Assembly: GCA_905235285.1 (NCBI GenBank)
Contig: CAJOLI010000001.1
Span: 1-64,000 of the forward strand
DNA length: 64,000 nucleotides
Direction: 5' to 3'
Origin: an uncultured Bacteroidaceae bacterium
Lineage (GTDB): Bacteria; Bacteroidota; Bacteroidia; Bacteroidales; Bacteroidaceae
Under the pieces are notes generated by a model that saw only the letters and a list, made by a program, of their open reading frames with translations, was not told the origin of the DNA and did not search any database. Position 1 is the stretch's first letter. Every line of letters begins with the position of its first letter. This document shows, in pieces, positions 44,296 to 52,006 of the stretch. A program made the translations under genes and the position numbers.

Positions 44296-44714
44296 ATTGC
44301 CTCTCCTTAATCCACCCCTAATTGGAAGGACTCCTGCTCCAAATCCCCCTTCCCTTTAGAGGTATAGGGGAGAGTCAATGAATTTCAATAATTTAACTCA
44401 CGGATATCGCTCAAATAAAATTGCGCAATAATCCTGATTAAGCCACTTGACATGGCTACCATGGATTATTGCGCATTATTTTCGTCGGCAAATATATAAC
44501 GAAAATCTTATACCGACATAGCTTTTTCAGAAAAAAGTGTAAACGAAGATGTATTTTTCTTTTCCTATGGGATGAAGGAAATGATTTTCTTTAGTCAGAC
44601 GAACGTTTTCTTTAAGTCAGGTGAGCAGAACGAAGCCCCTGTTCCCTCCCCTGAAGAGAAGGGGGATCTTGAGCAGAAGTTCTTCCCTTTAGGGGAGCAT
44701 TTAGGAGAGGCAAT
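44296..44714. mobile_element. MITE-like element with about 67-bp imperfect terminal inverted repeats
   Basis: The left end (44296-44362) and the reverse complement of the right end (44648-44714) align over 67 bp without gaps and with about 12 differences by eye. Both begin ATTGCCTCTCCT and include GATCCCCCTTC or AATCCCCCTTC. Between them are 285 bp with no ORF and a stable hairpin. No clear target-site duplication is seen. Alternatively, two copies of a common C/T-rich intergenic repeat inserted in opposite directions. Confidence 0.5.
44422..44475. terminator. Strong hairpin downstream of ctpA, possible bidirectional terminator
   Basis: A perfect 13-bp stem (TGCGCAATAATCC and GGATTATTGCGCA) with a 28-nt loop that contains a second 5-bp stem (AGCCA / TGGCT). 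T-rich sequence follows on both strands (TTATTTTCG on plus, ATTTTATTTG on minus). Confidence 0.5.
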
Positions 44715-44719
44715 TATTT

Positions 44720-46345
44720 TCAAGGCAATGATTTCCCTTCCCTGAAAAGATCCAGAGCTTGCTTAATAGCCGGATCGTCTGGCGCCTGATATTGAAGTCG
44801 GGACTGCTGCTCCTGAACATTATAGATAATATTCGAGTATAAGTTTCTCTTCAGCAATGGCATACTCTTCTGGATCATCAGGTTTCGCTTCTTCAGACCA
44901 TGCTCTTGAGCAAAATCAGCAAAAAGCCCGACGATGTCTTGCCTATCAAGATAGAGACAGAGTTCATCCACGGTCTTCTGTGCTTCAAGCTTCGGACGAT
45001 TCTGCTCGGTATATGCTAAAGCAAACTGAATGGTCAGCTGGTTGTATACGGCTTCTTTGAAATAGCTTGTATAGAAAGAAGTATCTTCGGGCACGAAGAT
45101 GTCAGGCATTATACCGCCACCTCCGAATACGGTCCGTCCCAGACGTGTGTGGTACTCGGGACCTTCTTGATGTATGCTATCGGCGGAGAAAAATTCACCT
45201 CGCTCGTAACGTGCAATGATATCGTTCTCGTAGTCTTCATCGTGCCCTTTTACGTATGGTTTCTGAATGCATCTGCCTGAAGGCGTATAATAGCGCGCGA
45301 CCGTGAGCCTTACGATACTGTGGTCTTTGAATTCTATAGGTTGCTGCACAAGTCCTTTGCCGAATGTACGACGGCCTATTATGGTGCCTCGGTCATTGTC
45401 CTGGATGGCACCGGCAAGGATTTCAGAAGCGGATGCGGAAATCTCATCGACGAGAATGACGAGTGGCATATTTTGGAAGGAGCCGTGGCCGTCAGTCCGA
45501 TATTCCTCTCGTGGCGACTTCCGACCTTCGGTGTATACTACGAGCTGCCCAGCGGGCAGGAACTCGTTGGCAATGAGAATAGCCGTTTGCATATATCCTC
45601 CTCGGTTACCCCGCAGATCTATGATGAGATTACGCATCCCTTCGGCATTAAGTTGTGCGAGAGCGGTGAGCATTTCTGGATAAGTTGTCTCGCCGAAGTT
45701 CTGGATAGAGACGTATCCAGTCTGGTTGTTGAGCATAAATGCCGCCTCGACACTCTGAACAGGTACGTCGTCGCGCGTAAGAGTGAAATATAGAGGTTCG
45801 GCCTGAGCTCTACGTAATATGGTGAGTCTGACTTTAGAACGTTTTGGTCCGCGAAGGCGACGTATGATATCATGGTCAGAGAGCCCGATGAGTGTGGAGT
45901 CATCGGCGGCGATGATACGGTCGCCAGGCAAAAGCCCGACACGCTCTGCCGGTCCTCCTTTTACGATGTTCATGACTGCTACAGTGTCGCGCTGAACCGT
46001 AAACTTCACACCGATGCCGGAAAATGAGCCCTTCAATTCCTCTACGCTTTCCTCTGCGGCGTCTGGGCTGATGTAGCTTGAGTGTGGGTCAAGTTCGGCA
46101 AGGATTTGCGGCATAGCGTTCTCGATGAGCTCTGCGGTATTTACGGTGTCAACGTAGTTGTTGTCGATAATCTGCAAGAGATAGTTGAGCTTGTTGCTAC
46201 CAGTGTTGATGATATTCAGGCGTCTACCTGAGAAATGACTGGTGTAGAACGTGCCTATAATAATGCCTATGACAACTGCGAGAGCAAGAAGCAGTGGGAC
46301 AAGTCTGGACTTAGCGTTGGATTTCATCTGACCTTTTTTCGCCAT
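44720..46345 (-). CDS. ctpA: C-terminal processing peptidase (S41 family) with PDZ domain
   Basis: About 541 residues. TM helix near the N-terminus (VPLLLALAVVIGIIIGTFY), then the S41 N-terminal domain (NNYVDTVN..AMPQILAELDPHSSYI), a PDZ domain (about 85-170: GSFSGIGVKF, GLLPGDRIIAADDST), and the Ser-Lys catalytic core with Ser in VDEISASASEILAGAI and Lys in GRRTFGKGLVQQ. It is a periplasmic, membrane-anchored protease that trims proteins from their C-termini. An in-frame ATG at 46399 would add 18 residues encoded by a dispersed repeat; homologues start near the ATG at 46345 or the next Met, so that is preferred. It follows the dCMP deaminase gene. Confidence 0.93.
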   Translation of the reverse strand: MAKKGQMKSNAKSRLVPLLLALAVVIGIIIGTFYTSHFSGRRLNIINTGSNKLNYLLQIIDNNYVDTVNTAELIENAMPQILAELDPHSSYISPDAAEESVEELKGSFSGIGVKFTVQRDTVAVMNIVKGGPAERVGLLPGDRIIAADDSTLIGLSDHDIIRRLRGPKRSKVRLTILRRAQAEPLYFTLTRDDVPVQSVEAAFMLNNQTGYVSIQNFGETTYPEMLTALAQLNAEGMRNLIIDLRGNRGGYMQTAILIANEFLPAGQLVVYTEGRKSPREEYRTDGHGSFQNMPLVILVDEISASASEILAGAIQDNDRGTIIGRRTFGKGLVQQPIEFKDHSIVRLTVARYYTPSGRCIQKPYVKGHDEDYENDIIARYERGEFFSADSIHQEGPEYHTRLGRTVFGGGGIMPDIFVPEDTSFYTSYFKEAVYNQLTIQFALAYTEQNRPKLEAQKTVDELCLYLDRQDIVGLFADFAQEHGLKKRNLMIQKSMPLLKRNLYSNIIYNVQEQQSRLQYQAPDDPAIKQALDLFREGKSLP

Positions 46346-46396
46346 GGCAGAATTGATGTGAGCATCATTCTGCTCATCTGGCTTAATGAAAACGTT
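46340..46396. repeat. Dispersed repeat copy at the 5' end of ctpA
   Basis: 57 bp with CGCCATGGCA at one end and CTGCTCATCTGGCTTAATG then AAAACGTT at the other, separated by 20 variable bases. It aligns without gaps with positions 16-72 of the copy at 13828-13900. The repeat contains two in-frame ATG codons of ctpA. Confidence 0.75.
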
Positions 46397-46417
46397 CATA
46401 AGAATAGTATTTGCAAT

Positions 46418-46843
46418 TCAATCTTCTTCAATATTCAAGTGCAGGACCTCGATGTTAGCTCGCTTGAGGAGGTCTATTCCGTCGGTGAGGCGATAGTCGC
46501 GAGCGTATACGACGCGCTTTATCCCAGCTTGTATGATGAGTTTAGAGCACTCTATGCACGGTGAGTCCGTCACATAGAGAGTTGCTCCCTCAGAGTTGTT
46601 GCCGGAACGTGCTATCTTGGTAATGGCGTTAGCCTCAGCATGCAAAACGTAAGGCTTCGTCACGCCGTCTTCCTCGCATACGTTTTCGAATCCTGAAGGC
46701 GTACCATTGTATCCGTCGCTAATAATCATTTTGTTTTTGACGATGAGGGCTCCTACCTGTCGCCGCAGGCAATAGCTGTTCTCGCTCCAGATGCGAGCCA
46801 TGCGGAGGTATCTCTTGTCTAATACTTGATTGGGATGATTCAT
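46418..46843 (-). CDS. Deoxycytidylate (dCMP) deaminase family protein
   Basis: A 141-residue zinc deaminase that converts dCMP to dUMP for thymidylate synthesis. The zinc site is HAEANAI (His68, Glu70 as proton shuttle) with Cys96 and Cys99 in DSPCIECS. The motif GYNGTPSGFENV at residues 44-55 is typical of dCMP deaminases and ComEB proteins. Length is normal. It starts 2 bp after the M3 peptidase gene ends, so the two are cotranscribed, and ctpA follows. Confidence 0.92.
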   Translation of the reverse strand: MNHPNQVLDKRYLRMARIWSENSYCLRRQVGALIVKNKMIISDGYNGTPSGFENVCEEDGVTKPYVLHAEANAITKIARSGNNSEGATLYVTDSPCIECSKLIIQAGIKRVVYARDYRLTDGIDLLKRANIEVLHLNIEED

Positions 46844-46845
46844 AA

Positions 46846-48969
46846 TTATTGTTGTTGTTTGTCTTTTAGAATACCGTTTCTCTCGAGTAATGCCTGTATA
46901 GTAGGTTCCCCTTGTCGGAATCGCCTGTATAGTGTCATGGGATCCTCGGTTCCGCCTTTTGACAGGATTTCCTCTCGGAATCGCTGTGCTGTAGTATGAT
47001 CGAAGATACCTGCTTTTTTAAACTGGGCGAATGCATCGGCATCGAGCACTTCAGCCCATTTATAGGAGTAATATCCCGCGGCGTATCCTCCGGAAAAGAT
47101 GTGTGAGAACTGCGTTGACATGCAAGCTCCATCCACCTCGGTCAGGAGTATGGCTTTTTCCCAGGCTTGATGTTCAAAGAGAGTGATGTCTGTATGAAGA
47201 GGCTCGTTTATAGTGTAGTATGCCATGTCGAGCAAACAAAAACTCAGTTGTCTGACGCAGGCGTATGCAACATTGAAGTTCCTGCTTGCGATAATCCTGT
47301 CGATATATTCTTTCGGCAAGGGTTGACCGGTCTGGTAGTGTCGTGCGAAAGTGTCGAGAAATTCGGGCTGTATTGCGAAGTTTTCCATCAGTTGTGACGG
47401 AAGCTCTACGAAATCCCAGTATACGTTTGTCCCAGAAAGCGAGGCAAAATGGGTATTTGAGAATATCCCGTGGAGTGCGTGCCCGAATTCATGCAGCAGA
47501 GTCTCGACTTCTGCGAGCGAGAGCAGGGCGGGCTTTGTGGATGACGGCTTTGTGAAGTTCATTACGAGCGAGACGTGTGGCCGACTGTTTTTGAGGGGGG
47601 CTGTCGGTCCTTCGTTCTCGTCTCTGCCCATCCACTGCTCTTTGAATGATGTCATCCAAGCTCCACTTTGTTTGCCTTCTCGTGGATAGAAATCTGTGTA
47701 AAGTACGGCAAGGAATGAGCCGTCAGTATCAAAGACCTCGTATGCTTCAACGTCAGGGTGGTATACGGGAATATCAGCATTGGGCTTGAACGTTATGCCA
47801 TAGAGACGTGTAGCAAGGTTGAAGACTCCATCCCTGACTTTTGAGAGCTCGAAGTACGGACGTAGCATCTCGCTGTCGATGTCGAACAGCTGTTTCCGTA
47901 ATTTTTGGGAATAGTAAGAGAAGTCCCAGGGCTGTAGCTTAAAGTCATCGCCTTCGATTGAATGTGAAAAGTCCTCTATTTCTTGTACCTCATGTCGTGC
48001 AGGCTGTATATATGCATTAAACAGTTCGTCGATGAGTTGGTAAACCTTTTGTGGATTCTCTGCCATCCGCTCAACAAGAACGAAGTCAGCGTAAGTCTTG
48101 AATCCAAGCAGTTGAGCTTTCTCGAGTCTGAGGTTTACTATTTGTCTGAGGATTTCCCTATTGTCGGTCTGTCCGCCGTGGCAGCAGAGCGTGTTTTTTG
48201 CGAGGTAAAGCTGTCTGCGTAGGTCACGGTTGTCGGCATAGGTCATGAAAGGTCCGTATGACGGAGCGTTGAGCGTGATAATCCACCCGTCGACACCTTT
48301 CTCTTTTGCAGCGCATGCAGCAGCTTCAATGGCGGTCGGGGTAAGTCCCTCTATGTCTTTTGGGTCTGTTATGTGAAGTTCGAACGCTTTCGTCTCTTTG
48401 AGCAGGTTCTGTGAGAACTGCAGTGTGAGGATGCTGAGCTGCGAGTAGATTTCCCTAAGTTTGTCCTGCTCTTGTTGTGGCAGTTCTACGCCTGCTCGCC
48501 TAAAGCCTTCGTATGCTTTTCGCAGTAACATACTTTCCTCGTTTGAGAGCTGTCGTTGCTGCTGAGCATTATTGTTGCCATGGCCGTTGTTATAGAGTTC
48601 ATAGACATATTTTACCCGTTGGAAGTATTGTTTGTTAAATATAATATCGTTAGCATGCTGTGTGAGTATCGGCGACAATTTCTGTGCGAGCGCATCATAC
48701 TTATCATCTGTATTAGCTGATAGGAGGTTGAAGAATATCCTCGTCACTCGCTCGAGCATGTCATCAGGCGTGGTGATGCCGATAGTGTTGTCGAAAGTTG
48801 GTGTCTCAGGGTTGTTGACGATACGTTCTATGAACTCATTATCTCGTTTAATAGCCTCCATGATAGCCGGCTCGAAGTGTTCGAACCGGATGAGGTTGAA
48901 TGGGGGCGTGTTATGTGGGGTGCCGTAGTTTTTATTAAATAGGGGGTTGTTATTGCTGGAATCATTCAT
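46846..48969 (-). CDS. M3 family zinc metallopeptidase (peptidyl-dipeptidase Dcp / oligopeptidase)
   Basis: About 707 residues from the ATG at 48969 (MNDSSNNNPLF..). It is a large helical thimet-type peptidase; the zinc motif HEFGHALHG begins at His493, with Glu494 and His497. Conserved DFVELPSQLMENF and YSYKWAEVLDADAF segments follow, as in Dcp of Bacteroidetes. It degrades short peptides, releasing C-terminal dipeptides. No signal peptide is seen from this start. A longer frame from 49029 would overlap the upstream regulator gene and has no homology there. The regulator gene ends 22 bp upstream. Confidence 0.92.
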   Translation of the reverse strand: MNDSSNNNPLFNKNYGTPHNTPPFNLIRFEHFEPAIMEAIKRDNEFIERIVNNPETPTFDNTIGITTPDDMLERVTRIFFNLLSANTDDKYDALAQKLSPILTQHANDIIFNKQYFQRVKYVYELYNNGHGNNNAQQQRQLSNEESMLLRKAYEGFRRAGVELPQQEQDKLREIYSQLSILTLQFSQNLLKETKAFELHITDPKDIEGLTPTAIEAAACAAKEKGVDGWIITLNAPSYGPFMTYADNRDLRRQLYLAKNTLCCHGGQTDNREILRQIVNLRLEKAQLLGFKTYADFVLVERMAENPQKVYQLIDELFNAYIQPARHEVQEIEDFSHSIEGDDFKLQPWDFSYYSQKLRKQLFDIDSEMLRPYFELSKVRDGVFNLATRLYGITFKPNADIPVYHPDVEAYEVFDTDGSFLAVLYTDFYPREGKQSGAWMTSFKEQWMGRDENEGPTAPLKNSRPHVSLVMNFTKPSSTKPALLSLAEVETLLHEFGHALHGIFSNTHFASLSGTNVYWDFVELPSQLMENFAIQPEFLDTFARHYQTGQPLPKEYIDRIIASRNFNVAYACVRQLSFCLLDMAYYTINEPLHTDITLFEHQAWEKAILLTEVDGACMSTQFSHIFSGGYAAGYYSYKWAEVLDADAFAQFKKAGIFDHTTAQRFREEILSKGGTEDPMTLYRRFRQGEPTIQALLERNGILKDKQQQ

Positions 48970-48991
48970 GTTATTCACGTAAAAGATGTTT

Positions 48992-49666
48992 TCAATTTTG
49001 GAGTAGTTTCTCAAACGCAGGAATCTCAATAGCCCGACGTGAGAGAGAGATCAATTTGTCGTTTTGCATCTCATGCAGTGCTTTGCTTATTCGCCTCTGG
49101 TCTTCACCAAGGTATTGTCCGAGAGTAGCCATCGAGATGTCGAATCGTTTCCATCCTGCAGGATGTTTGACGTGTGCCATCATGAATCTCACGAGTCTCT
49201 GTCGTAGAGTGATGGCAGGTGGCATCCAAAGTAGCCGCTCTTGTGTGGCAAGAGCCGTAGTGAGTTGATTAAAAGCTCCGATCTGCATTACTTCAAAGTA
49301 TCTGAAAAGAGCTCCGGCTGTTCGTTTATCAATACTGAGAATGCGTGTAGTGCCGTTTGCGATGTATGTTGAGTTATATGTTCGTTGTCTGCCATAAAGC
49401 ACTTCGAGTCCTAAGACGCCCTTCTTTCCCACTTGTTCTTGCAAAGCCCATTTATTGTTGAAGGCGGCGGTGTGGGAAATGATATCGCCCTCGATGACGA
49501 AATGAATATTATCGCATATCTGTTGCTGACGACACAACACTTCTCCTTTTCTGAGCGTGGAGAAGTCGAGTCTTGTGGACTCAATAATGCGTGTGACGTC
49601 TTCTCGGCTTAGTCCTTGGAAAAGAGGTAGGCAGAGCAGCGTCTGATACATTGATTCTTCCATCAT
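48992..49666 (-). CDS. Crp/Fnr family transcription regulator
   Basis: About 224 residues. The N-terminal cyclic-nucleotide-binding-like barrel (residues about 8-120) contains LPLFQGLSREDVTRI, LRKGEVLCRQQQICDNIHFVIEGDI and a glycine pattern typical of the family; no Fnr-type cysteine cluster is seen. The C-terminal winged helix (about 150-224) contains ISMATLGQYLGEDQRRISKALHEMQNDKLI. The Bacteroidetes relatives are mostly uncharacterised. The first nine codons of the open frame from 49693 overlap the -7 region, so Met at 49666 is chosen. It heads the operon with the M3 peptidase, the deaminase and ctpA. Confidence 0.9.
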   Translation of the reverse strand: MMEESMYQTLLCLPLFQGLSREDVTRIIESTRLDFSTLRKGEVLCRQQQICDNIHFVIEGDIISHTAAFNNKWALQEQVGKKGVLGLEVLYGRQRTYNSTYIANGTTRILSIDKRTAGALFRYFEVMQIGAFNQLTTALATQERLLWMPPAITLRQRLVRFMMAHVKHPAGWKRFDISMATLGQYLGEDQRRISKALHEMQNDKLISLSRRAIEIPAFEKLLQN

Positions 49667-49682
49667 TTTTGCTTTTCGTGTG

Positions 49683-49690
49683 CAAAAATA
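49683..49690 (-). promoter_or_regulatory. -7 promoter box of the Crp/Fnr regulator gene
   Basis: TATTTTTG on the minus strand matches TAnnTTTG. A TTTG lies 22 bp further upstream (49716-49713), slightly long spacing. Confidence 0.45.
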
Positions 49691-49743
49691 CAAATAATTT
49701 ATTATGAGTATTCAAAAAGGCATAATTTTTTTAATAAATAAAG

Positions 49744-49771
49744 CGCAACAAGTGAATTATCACCTGTTGCG
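49744..49771 (-). terminator. Terminator of the sigma factor operon
   Basis: Arms CGCAACA-A-GTG and CAC-C-TGTTGCG form a stem with one internal mismatch, and a T-rich tail (CTTTATTTATT) follows on the minus strand. It lies 27 bp after the last gene of the operon. Confidence 0.65.
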
Positions 49772-49797
49772 GTTTAAATTATTATGATAAGTTATGT

Positions 49798-50310
49798 CTA
49801 ATGCTCACCTCGTACAGGGCTGCGGCCAGCACCTTGTGGCCGTTTTGGTCTTGGCCCTTTTCCTCTATCGTGTCGGTGTGTTTGTTCGTCATTGCGGCGC
49901 TGCACCATGCTTCGATATACCTCATCCTCTGCTTTCATGACCTTGAGGACTTTTTCTGGTGGTATTGCTTTCAGCATTCGTTTGTAATATTCTGCTTCGA
50001 GCTTGGCCATGTTTATTTTGATGGTGTTAATCTTATTGATAATTTGGTCGGGCTCCTTGTTTTCGCTGTTCTTTTTGAGTTGCTGGATTTGTCGTCCCAT
50101 ATCTCGTTGCTTATTTCGGAGCTCATTGTAAATATTGAAGAAGGCACTACGCTCTTCGGGTGTAAGGTTGGCGGCACGTGTGAGCCTCTCCTCGACTATT
50201 TGCTGGAACTTGTGAGGGTCAAACTGTGGCTGCCGCGGCTGTGGTGAGTTTTGTGCGGCGGCGATGAGAGTAAGCGAGAGTGCGAAAATGATGAGGGTTA
50301 TGCGTTTCAT
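49798..50310 (-). CDS. Exported helical protein of the sigma factor operon (Spy/CpxP-like)
   Basis: About 170 residues from the ATG at 50310. A signal peptide (MKRITLIIFALSLTLIAAA-QN) is followed by a Pro/Gln-rich stretch, then two long amphipathic helices (FQQIVEERLTRAANLTPEERSAFFNIYNEL and a second to about residue 135) and a basic Arg/Pro/Gly tail. LTPEER within helices recalls LTxxQ-type Spy/CpxP periplasmic proteins. In Bacteroidetes such genes often follow an ECF sigma factor and a membrane-anchored regulator, as here. It may bind misfolded proteins or sense envelope stress; this is inference. Confidence 0.7.
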   Translation of the reverse strand: MKRITLIIFALSLTLIAAAQNSPQPRQPQFDPHKFQQIVEERLTRAANLTPEERSAFFNIYNELRNKQRDMGRQIQQLKKNSENKEPDQIINKINTIKINMAKLEAEYYKRMLKAIPPEKVLKVMKAEDEVYRSMVQRRNDEQTHRHDRGKGPRPKRPQGAGRSPVRGEH

Positions 50311-50368
50311 AATAAGGATAACGGCCTGTAGCCGTAGTTGATAGTTGAAAGTTGAAATTTCTCGAAGC

Positions 50369-50388
50369 ATCGGGCGAGCTCGCCCGAT
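50369..50388. repeat. Perfect 20-bp palindrome
   Basis: ATCGGGCGAG followed directly by CTCGCCCGAT, in the gap between the exported helical protein gene and the anti-sigma-like gene. Next to it (50336-50356) are three heptamer-like units (TAGTTGA, AAGTTGA). Confidence 0.8.
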
Positions 50389-50440
50389 AGTCGCTGTCCT
50401 TTTTTTCCCCCTGGATGGAGATGAGTAGTTGAGTGGTGTG

Positions 50441-50824
50441 TTATTCAGCCTCAGTGAGGTAGTATTGAATTTTGTTGTTATCGACTATTCCGGCAGCTAT
50501 TTCGTAGTCAAGAGCTTGCTCGAGCATGTCATCGTTGAAAAGCGCTTCTGCGTTATAGGCTTGTGCGGCTTCTGTCGTTGTCCGAAGCGAGTTGAAGAGA
50601 TAGGTTGATGTTGCTATGGTTATTGCAGCTATGCTGGCAGCAGCCACCCATTTGGGAAGTTGCAAGCGGCGTTGACGTGCAACTGTTGGCCTTAGGTCTT
50701 TTGCTGCCGGCTCTTGCTGGATGCGCTGCATGGTCCTCTGCGTAAGACTCTCGAAATAGCCTTCCGGCGTTCGGAAAGGATTCTTGTCCTGAGCGATTTT
50801 GTCTATTATGCTGAAATCTTCCAT
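50441..50824 (-). CDS. Single-pass membrane protein, probable anti-sigma factor
   Basis: A 127-residue protein with a cytosolic N-terminal half (residues 1-60; FRTPEGYFESLTQRTMQRI is a recurrent Bacteroidetes motif), one TM helix (about 62-80: AAASIAAITIATSTYLF) and a short periplasmic tail with two acidic helices. It lies between an ECF sigma factor gene (80 bp upstream) and an exported helical protein. The layout suggests it restrains the sigma factor at the membrane, but it lacks a clear ZAS or FecR domain. The function is inferred from context. Confidence 0.7.
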   Translation of the reverse strand: MEDFSIIDKIAQDKNPFRTPEGYFESLTQRTMQRIQQEPAAKDLRPTVARQRRLQLPKWVAAASIAAITIATSTYLFNSLRTTTEAAQAYNAEALFNDDMLEQALDYEIAAGIVDNNKIQYYLTEAE

Positions 50825-50904
50825 TGCTATGAGATTATTGTTTCTGCAGGTTCTGGTGTGGCGTATATTCTTTATTAATATAGAGGGGGTATTGAGTAAA
50901 AGGT

Positions 50905-51453
50905 TTAATCAAGCGCTGTAAAAAAGTCGGATATTTTTTTTACGGCGTGATGGTATGATGCTTTGAGTGCTCCTACGCTGGTACCGAGGATGGCACTCAT
51001 ATCCTCATATTTCATTTCATCAAAATATTTGAGCAAGAAGACCTGCCTCTGCTTAGGTGGTAGCTCTTCAATGGCTTGCTGTAGCTGTATGGCTGTTTGA
51101 TCTCCGTCGAAATATGGGTCGCTTTGTAGGTTTGCTGCGAGCGTTGCTGCTGCCTCGTCATCGATGCTAATGTTATTTTTTTTACGCTCGATGAAGTTGA
51201 GTGTCTCGTTTGCAGCTATTCTGAAAAGCCATGTTGAGAGTTTTGCGTCGGCTCGAAAAGTGTCTATGCCGGTCCATGCTTTGAGGAATACATTCTGAAG
51301 GACATCGTCAGCATCGTCATGCGAGATGACCATGCGCCGAATCTGCCAGTAGAGTCTTTCCTTATAGTAATCTACAAGGAGAGTAAAAGCTTTCTCCCGC
51401 GTTCGGTTGTTGCGCAGTTGTTCGACGATTAGTTGTTCATTCCAAGTCTGCAT
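50905..51453 (-). CDS. RNA polymerase ECF sigma factor
   Basis: A 182-residue sigma-70 family factor with only regions 2 and 4. Region 2 (about 20-90) has YKERLYWQIRRMVISHDDADDVLQNVFLKAW and FRADAKLSTWLFRIAANETLNFI; region 4 (about 120-175) has LPPKQRQVFLLKYFDEMKYEDMSAILGTSVGALKASYHHAVKKI with the helix-turn-helix. It would direct transcription of envelope-related genes, probably including its own operon (anti-sigma-like protein and exported helical protein downstream). Confidence 0.95.
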   Translation of the reverse strand: MQTWNEQLIVEQLRNNRTREKAFTLLVDYYKERLYWQIRRMVISHDDADDVLQNVFLKAWTGIDTFRADAKLSTWLFRIAANETLNFIERKKNNISIDDEAAATLAANLQSDPYFDGDQTAIQLQQAIEELPPKQRQVFLLKYFDEMKYEDMSAILGTSVGALKASYHHAVKKISDFFTALD

Positions 51454-51491
51454 GCCGACTAATAATTGAGTTGTTTTAAAAAATTCCGGTG

Positions 51492-51499
51492 CAAAGATA
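51492..51499 (-). promoter_or_regulatory. -7 promoter box of the ECF sigma operon
   Basis: TATCTTTG on the minus strand matches TAnnTTTG, 38 bp before the sigma factor start. It is divergent from and 22 bp away from the next box. Confidence 0.5.
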
Positions 51500-51521
51500 A
51501 GATATTTTGAAGAAAAAGCAG

Positions 51522-51529
51522 TAATTTTG
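51522..51529 (+). promoter_or_regulatory. -7 promoter box of the DUF486 gene
   Basis: TAATTTTG matches TAnnTTTG, 34 bp before the start codon. Divergent promoters overlap in this 110-bp gap. Confidence 0.5.
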
Positions 51530-51563
51530 CCGCGAAAAAAGAATAAAATCTCTTATAAAGATT

Positions 51564-51932
51564 ATGCCAGCACTTCAAACAATCCTTCTTCTTGTGACGA
51601 GCAATATCTTCATGACCCTTGCGTGGTATGGTCATCTGCGCCTCCAGCAGGCGGGCGTTTCGACGTCGTGGCCTTTGATTGGCGTGATAACATTTTCTTG
51701 GGGTATAGCGTTTATAGAATATTGTTTTGCCGTACCTGCAAACCGCATCGGCTTCGTAGGTAATGGCGGTCCGTTTACGCTCGTTCAGCTGAAAGTGATT
51801 CAGGAGGTGATTTCCCTGACTATCTTCACGTCTATTGTAGGTGTGCTGTTTCAGGGTCAGAGCTTGCATTGGAACCACATTGCGGCTTTTGTGTGTCTTG
51901 TTCTTGCAGTCTACTTTGTCTTTCAGCAGTGA
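51564..51932 (+). CDS. DUF486 (DMT-like) inner-membrane protein
   Basis: A 122-residue protein with four hydrophobic helices. The central loop AFIEYCFAVPANRIGFVGNGG and the later FTLVQLKVIQEVISL are hallmarks of the DUF486 family, which is distantly related to the drug/metabolite transporter superfamily. Transport substrate is unknown. A 161-residue minus frame over the same DNA (51459-51944) is a shadow; the plus frame has the recognised family and a promoter. Confidence 0.9.
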   Translation: MPALQTILLLVTSNIFMTLAWYGHLRLQQAGVSTSWPLIGVITFSWGIAFIEYCFAVPANRIGFVGNGGPFTLVQLKVIQEVISLTIFTSIVGVLFQGQSLHWNHIAAFVCLVLAVYFVFQQ

Positions 51933-51948
51933 GAGGTGTCTCATCCTA

Positions 51949-51990
51949 CCTTATCAGAAATAAGGATTAGAGATTAGGGATTAGAAAATC
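51949..51990. repeat. Small hairpin and heptamer-like repeats before lon
   Basis: CCTTAT-N5-ATAAGG (51949-51965) is followed by three to four 7-bp units (GGATTAG, AGATTAG, GGATTAG) up to about 51985. They form most of the lon leader; no -7 box is evident. Confidence 0.55.
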
Positions 51991-52006
51991 AGGGATATAA
52001 AATAAA

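Larger units (their letters stand above)
44258..44719. other. Gene-free stretch occupied by a MITE-like element
   Basis: About 460 bp, nearly all covered by the inverted-repeat element at 44296-44714. It also holds a strong central hairpin (44422-44475) and a 27-bp copy of the dispersed repeat (44602-44628). No ORF is credible. Confidence 0.7.

Noticed and set aside
51459..51944. 161-residue minus frame opposite the DUF486 gene
   Set aside because: The plus frame has a known family, helices and a promoter; the minus frame has none.
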